Source of the DNA: CAYLXX01 sp964387955
GTDB lineage: Bacteria > Patescibacteriota > Microgenomatia > UBA1406 > GWC2-37-13
Direction of reading: 5' to 3'
Assembly (NCBI GenBank): GCA_964387955.1
Contig: CAYLXX010000022.1
Location: forward strand, 1 to 15,838
DNA length: 15,838 bases
The notes under the pieces were generated by a model. It was not told the origin of the DNA, made no database searches, and worked only from the letters and a program-made list of their open reading frames with translations. This document shows positions 12,622-15,838 of the stretch, piece after piece (positions within the stretch are counted from its first letter, which is position 1; each line of letters opens with the position of its first letter). Made by a program: the position numbers and the translations under genes.

Positions 12622-15600
12622 ATATTTTAAAAAAATACTTTTACCACATTATTCTGGTTCTTCTTGTAGGAGTAATTGCACTCCTGAACTATACCCCTGG
12701 CACATGGCTTACCGGATGGGACAATCTGCACCCTGAATTTAACTTTGGTCTGAATATCAAACGGTCTATTTTCTCGGTTTGGCAAGAGTATCAAGGTCTC
12801 GGATTACTTGCAGGTATGGCTCATGCGGCCGATTTACCACGACAATTGTTTCTGTGGATTGTGTCGCTGGTCATGCCGACGCAACTTTTACGCTATTTTT
12901 TCCATTTTCTGATGTTACTGGTGGGGATCTTGGGAGTTTTTTATTTTTTACGGGACATTCTTTTAGTCCAGCTTGAGGAAAAAAATAAAAAACTCCTCTC
13001 TTTGGTCGGTGGTTTATTTTATCTATTTAACCTTGGTACAATTCAGTACTTTTTTGTACCTTTCGAACCTTATAGCACTTTCTGGGGATTTTTCCCTTGG
13101 GAAATGTACGGACTGTTTAAATTTTTATATCAGCCTACTCGCCGCAACTTAGCCATATTTTTGATCATCAATCTTTTGGCGATTCCTCAGGCCTATGTCC
13201 AAACTATTTTTCTTGTTTATCTTATCTGCGTTGGGTTAATCGCTGCAGTTTTTATAACCACCCGCAAATCCATTGCCTCTCTGAAAACTGTCGGCATGGC
13301 ACTGGCCATCATATTTTGTGTCAATGCGTTCTGGCTTATCCCCAATATCTATTTTGTAGCCAAAAAAGTCTCGGTAACTCAAAACGCCATGCAAAATATG
13401 ATGGCCACCGAGAAGTTTTTCCAGATGAATAAAAAAAGAGGCACCCTGCAAGATTACCCAGTGCTAAAAGAATTTTATTACGACTTTTTAGATTTCAACC
13501 AGAAAACCAATACCAATGAATTTATGATGCAAGCTTGGCGAAATCATCTCGATCAACCGTATATTCTGAGTTTAGGCTATCTTTTTTTCGGCGTTATTCT
13601 CCTTGGACTTTTATACAAGCATAAATATCGGGTATCAATCGCGCTCCTCTTTGGTCTTTGTTCTCTTATATTTTTATCCGATGTGCCGGTTATTGCCACA
13701 GTAAACTCAATCCTCAGGGCAGTACCGCTTCTCAATCAGATTTTCAGAAATCCGTTTACTAAATTTATAGTCCCGACTGTCTTTTCATTCTCAATACTCT
13801 TCACTCTAGGATTAGTTGTTATCCAAAATTTTCTTCGCTCAAAAAACAAGCGAATAATTGCATTTGCATTACCAATTTGTGCAATTTTTGCATTGCTTCT
13901 CTACGGTTCACCTATCTTCAAAGGTCAATTAATTTCCAGCACCATGAGAGTCCAGATTCCTCAAGAATATTTTCAGCTATTTTCATATTTTGACACACAA
14001 GATAAAAACGCCCGCATCATGGATCTTCCACAAGGAAGTTATTGGGGTTGGTATTTTTACCGTTGGGGTGTCCGCGGATCGGGATTCATGTGGTATGGTA
14101 TCGAGCAACCTATCATGAGTCGTACGTTTGATGTCTGGAGTCAGGAACTGGAAGATTATTACTGGCAGCTCAATTACGCGCTGAAAACCAATGATAAAAA
14201 CGCCTTCAACCAAATACTTGAGAAATACCACATTTCCTACATAATTTTTGACGAAAATCTCTTATTTTCTGATCAACTCAACGCCGTTAAACTCGCCTAT
14301 AATCAAAAAGATTTTCTCACCCACAACCCTCACATCACCCTAGATAAATCATTTGGAAATCTTGTCGTATACAAAGTTAATCTGCAAAATAAAACTCAAA
14401 ATTTCGTAGCCGAAACCCCATCTCTACCGAATATTAAAAAAATCGAACATTTCAGTACGACAGATCAATTATTCGCCAAAGTCGGCAATTATTTTTCAGA
14501 TAATACTCAGGCAGTGAATTATTTTGCTCCTTACCAATCGTTATTTACCAGTCGTTCCCAAAACGAGATTCCGGTACAGATTAATGAAAACAATCAAACT
14601 ATTAAACTTTCTCAGCAACTTACACCTGGTTCGTACGATGTACACATTCCCTCATTTGCGACAGAGAATATGATTCCCGTTGAGTTATACGCCCAAAAGA
14701 GCGGCGCAACTGTAAATTTCCGATTAAAAACTGCTTTACCCACAATTACACTCAATGAGCAGAAACTGTTCGATATAAATTATGAGTATGATTATGCAGT
14801 ACCGATTAATGCGCAAAATCAAAGTGCTCCTTTAATCGTCAGTTTAAATAACAAAGATTTTTTCACTTACGACAACGCGTCATCTGATTTCAAGCTTCTG
14901 GGTAAAACGTATATTGTCAACAGCCAAAATGCCAATTATCTGCGCATTTATACACAAAAAGATGCCCACACCCTTACTGTGACACCTGCTGATTTCTATA
15001 ATGCCAAAATCTGCGGCGCCATCACAGGCCCCACTTCCCTTTCCACCAAAACAGGTAATACATTACAGCTCAATGCCAAAAACACAGCTATTTGTAGTGT
15101 GTACAAAAAATCGTTGTTACCTACCGACAACGCACTTGTCAAAGTCAGCTATGACTATAAATCCTCAAGCGACGAATATCCTCAATACTGTTATTACAGT
15201 GAATCATTCAAAACCTGTTTAAACAATAAAGACTCGATAAAGACAGGTTTTTCCAACTCATTTAAGACTGTGACTGAATATTTTGAAGGCAGTGAAAAAA
15301 CTCAAGACACAAACTATCTTAACTTCATTCTTGATGCCACAGCCGATGAAGATAAAAATACCGCCAAGTCAATTGAGTATAAAAATATACAAGTAAATTA
15401 TTTCCCCCATATTGCCACAATTACTCTGAATACAGATAATAAAATTGACACCGAAACTGTAGTTAAAATAAACGTTACATCACCAGCCACACTCACAGCA
15501 CTAGTGAATAAAGACTCAGGTTTTTATACCTACAATAATCCCATCAAAAATAATATTTATAAAAAAACTCCGCTCAACTACGATGCGCTTCTGAATGGTG

Positions 15601-15838
15601 AATTTAAGCTACTTGAGTTAAACAATAATCGTTTGCTCAGAACCGAGTCACAGCACGCCTCAACGTACTTATTGTGGAGAGCACGAGATCTTAATCCTGG
15701 TAACGGCTACCTGATGACCATGAAAACCAACAATGTGACTGGCTTCCCTTTCACGGTTAATACATTCACCAATCAGAATTTCCGAAATTATACATATACC
15801 TACACCACTCAAAAATCAGGTTTACAAAATAATTACTT
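12618..15838 (+). CDS. Very large multi-membrane protein, probable GT-C-type glycosyltransferase (3' truncated by window)
   Basis: The frame starts at ATG 12618, overlaps the GT4 stop as ATGA (translational coupling), and stays open to the window edge for 1073 codons. Residues about 1-435 hold many membrane segments. The first outside loop contains TGWDNLHPEFNF, whose Asp35 is in the place of the catalytic Asp of GT-C enzymes. The later part of that region (QNQIFRNP-like LLNQIFRNPFTKF) resembles AftD/DUF3367 and YfhO-like families. From about residue 445 onward over 600 residues are predicted outside, rich in Asn, Thr and beta-type sequence, beginning with MDLPQGSYWGWYFYRWG. It probably transfers a lipid-linked sugar to a surface glycan or protein on the outer face. 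The family assignment is tentative; the gene itself is certain. Confidence 0.75.
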   Translation, partial: MNILKKYFYHIILVLLVGVIALLNYTPGTWLTGWDNLHPEFNFGLNIKRSIFSVWQEYQGLGLLAGMAHAADLPRQLFLWIVSLVMPTQLLRYFFHFLMLLVGILGVFYFLRDILLVQLEEKNKKLLSLVGGLFYLFNLGTIQYFFVPFEPYSTFWGFFPWEMYGLFKFLYQPTRRNLAIFLIINLLAIPQAYVQTIFLVYLICVGLIAAVFITTRKSIASLKTVGMALAIIFCVNAFWLIPNIYFVAKKVSVTQNAMQNMMATEKFFQMNKKRGTLQDYPVLKEFYYDFLDFNQKTNTNEFMMQAWRNHLDQPYILSLGYLFFGVILLGLLYKHKYRVSIALLFGLCSLIFLSDVPVIATVNSILRAVPLLNQIFRNPFTKFIVPTVFSFSILFTLGLVVIQNFLRSKNKRIIAFALPICAIFALLLYGSPIFKGQLISSTMRVQIPQEYFQLFSYFDTQDKNARIMDLPQGSYWGWYFYRWGVRGSGFMWYGIEQPIMSRTFDVWSQELEDYYWQLNYALKTNDKNAFNQILEKYHISYIIFDENLLFSDQLNAVKLAYNQKDFLTHNPHITLDKSFGNLVVYKVNLQNKTQNFVAETPSLPNIKKIEHFSTTDQLFAKVGNYFSDNTQAVNYFAPYQSLFTSRSQNEIPVQINENNQTIKLSQQLTPGSYDVHIPSFATENMIPVELYAQKSGATVNFRLKTALPTITLNEQKLFDINYEYDYAVPINAQNQSAPLIVSLNNKDFFTYDNASSDFKLLGKTYIVNSQNANYLRIYTQKDAHTLTVTPADFYNAKICGAITGPTSLSTKTGNTLQLNAKNTAICSVYKKSLLPTDNALVKVSYDYKSSSDEYPQYCYYSESFKTCLNNKDSIKTGFSNSFKTVTEYFEGSEKTQDTNYLNFILDATADEDKNTAKSIEYKNIQVNYFPHIATITLNTDNKIDTETVVKINVTSPATLTALVNKDSGFYTYNNPIKNNIYKKTPLNYDALLNGEFKLLELNNNRLLRTESQHASTYLLWRARDLNPGNGYLMTMKTNNVTGFPFTVNTFTNQNFRNYTYTYTTQKSGLQNNY

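Noticed and set aside
1..15838. CRISPR array or diversity-generating retroelement
   Set aside because: No regularly spaced direct repeats and no reverse transcriptase; the repeat domains differ by synonymous changes rather than A-specific mutation.
1..15838. UGA recoding as in some CPR lineages
   Set aside because: TGA ends the GT4 gene naturally (12619-12621) and no conserved gene reads through TGA.

Overview
The window looks like chromosomal DNA of a Patescibacteria/CPR bacterium, probably Microgenomates-like. This is inferred from compact AT-rich genes, short single-domain proteins, an almost complete absence of Shine-Dalgarno (SD) sites, and a small surface protein ending in an SGPE-type sorting tail. 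The standard code fits: TAA, TAG and TGA all end genes here.

Layout. 1-2187: the 3' end of a RelA/SpoT-like HD hydrolase gene (+), a DUF475/TerC-type membrane protein (-), then a divergent pair of + genes for a membrane-anchored methyltransferase and a PAP2 lipid phosphatase. 2126-4158 (-): a metallo-beta-lactamase-fold hydrolase followed by replicative helicase dnaB. 4222-4293: tRNA-Thr(GGT). 4440-6735: a SAM methyltransferase (+), a DUF11-like secreted surface protein (-), a TrmH/SpoU RNA methyltransferase (+) and a small coiled-coil protein (+). 10644 to the end (+): an envelope-glycan operon of a GT2, a GT4 and a very large multi-membrane, probably GT-C-type, protein that runs off the window.

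The unusual part is 6849-10583. It starts with a strong TTGACT-17-TATAAT promoter and ends with a tandem-hairpin terminator. Between them are about 570 nt of hairpin-rich untranslated RNA, a membrane-anchored protein, about 450 nt of further hairpin-rich RNA, and a secreted protein. The two proteins share five copies of a cysteine-bracketed, Trp/Tyr-rich domain of about 70-85 residues that I do not recognise. Both genes have good SD sites (AAGGAG) and their DNA is visibly richer in G+C than the neighbours. This block looks like an accessory, possibly acquired, cell-surface cassette with its own expression logic.

The host-type genes follow a different rule. Six protein starts have a -10 hexamer ending exactly 6 nt before the ATG, which puts the A of the ATG at the expected +1, so these mRNAs should be leaderless. 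One divergent pair gets both -10 boxes from a single 8-bp palindrome. The tRNA also starts about where its transcription should start. Functional names come from motifs read by eye; no database or folding program was run.
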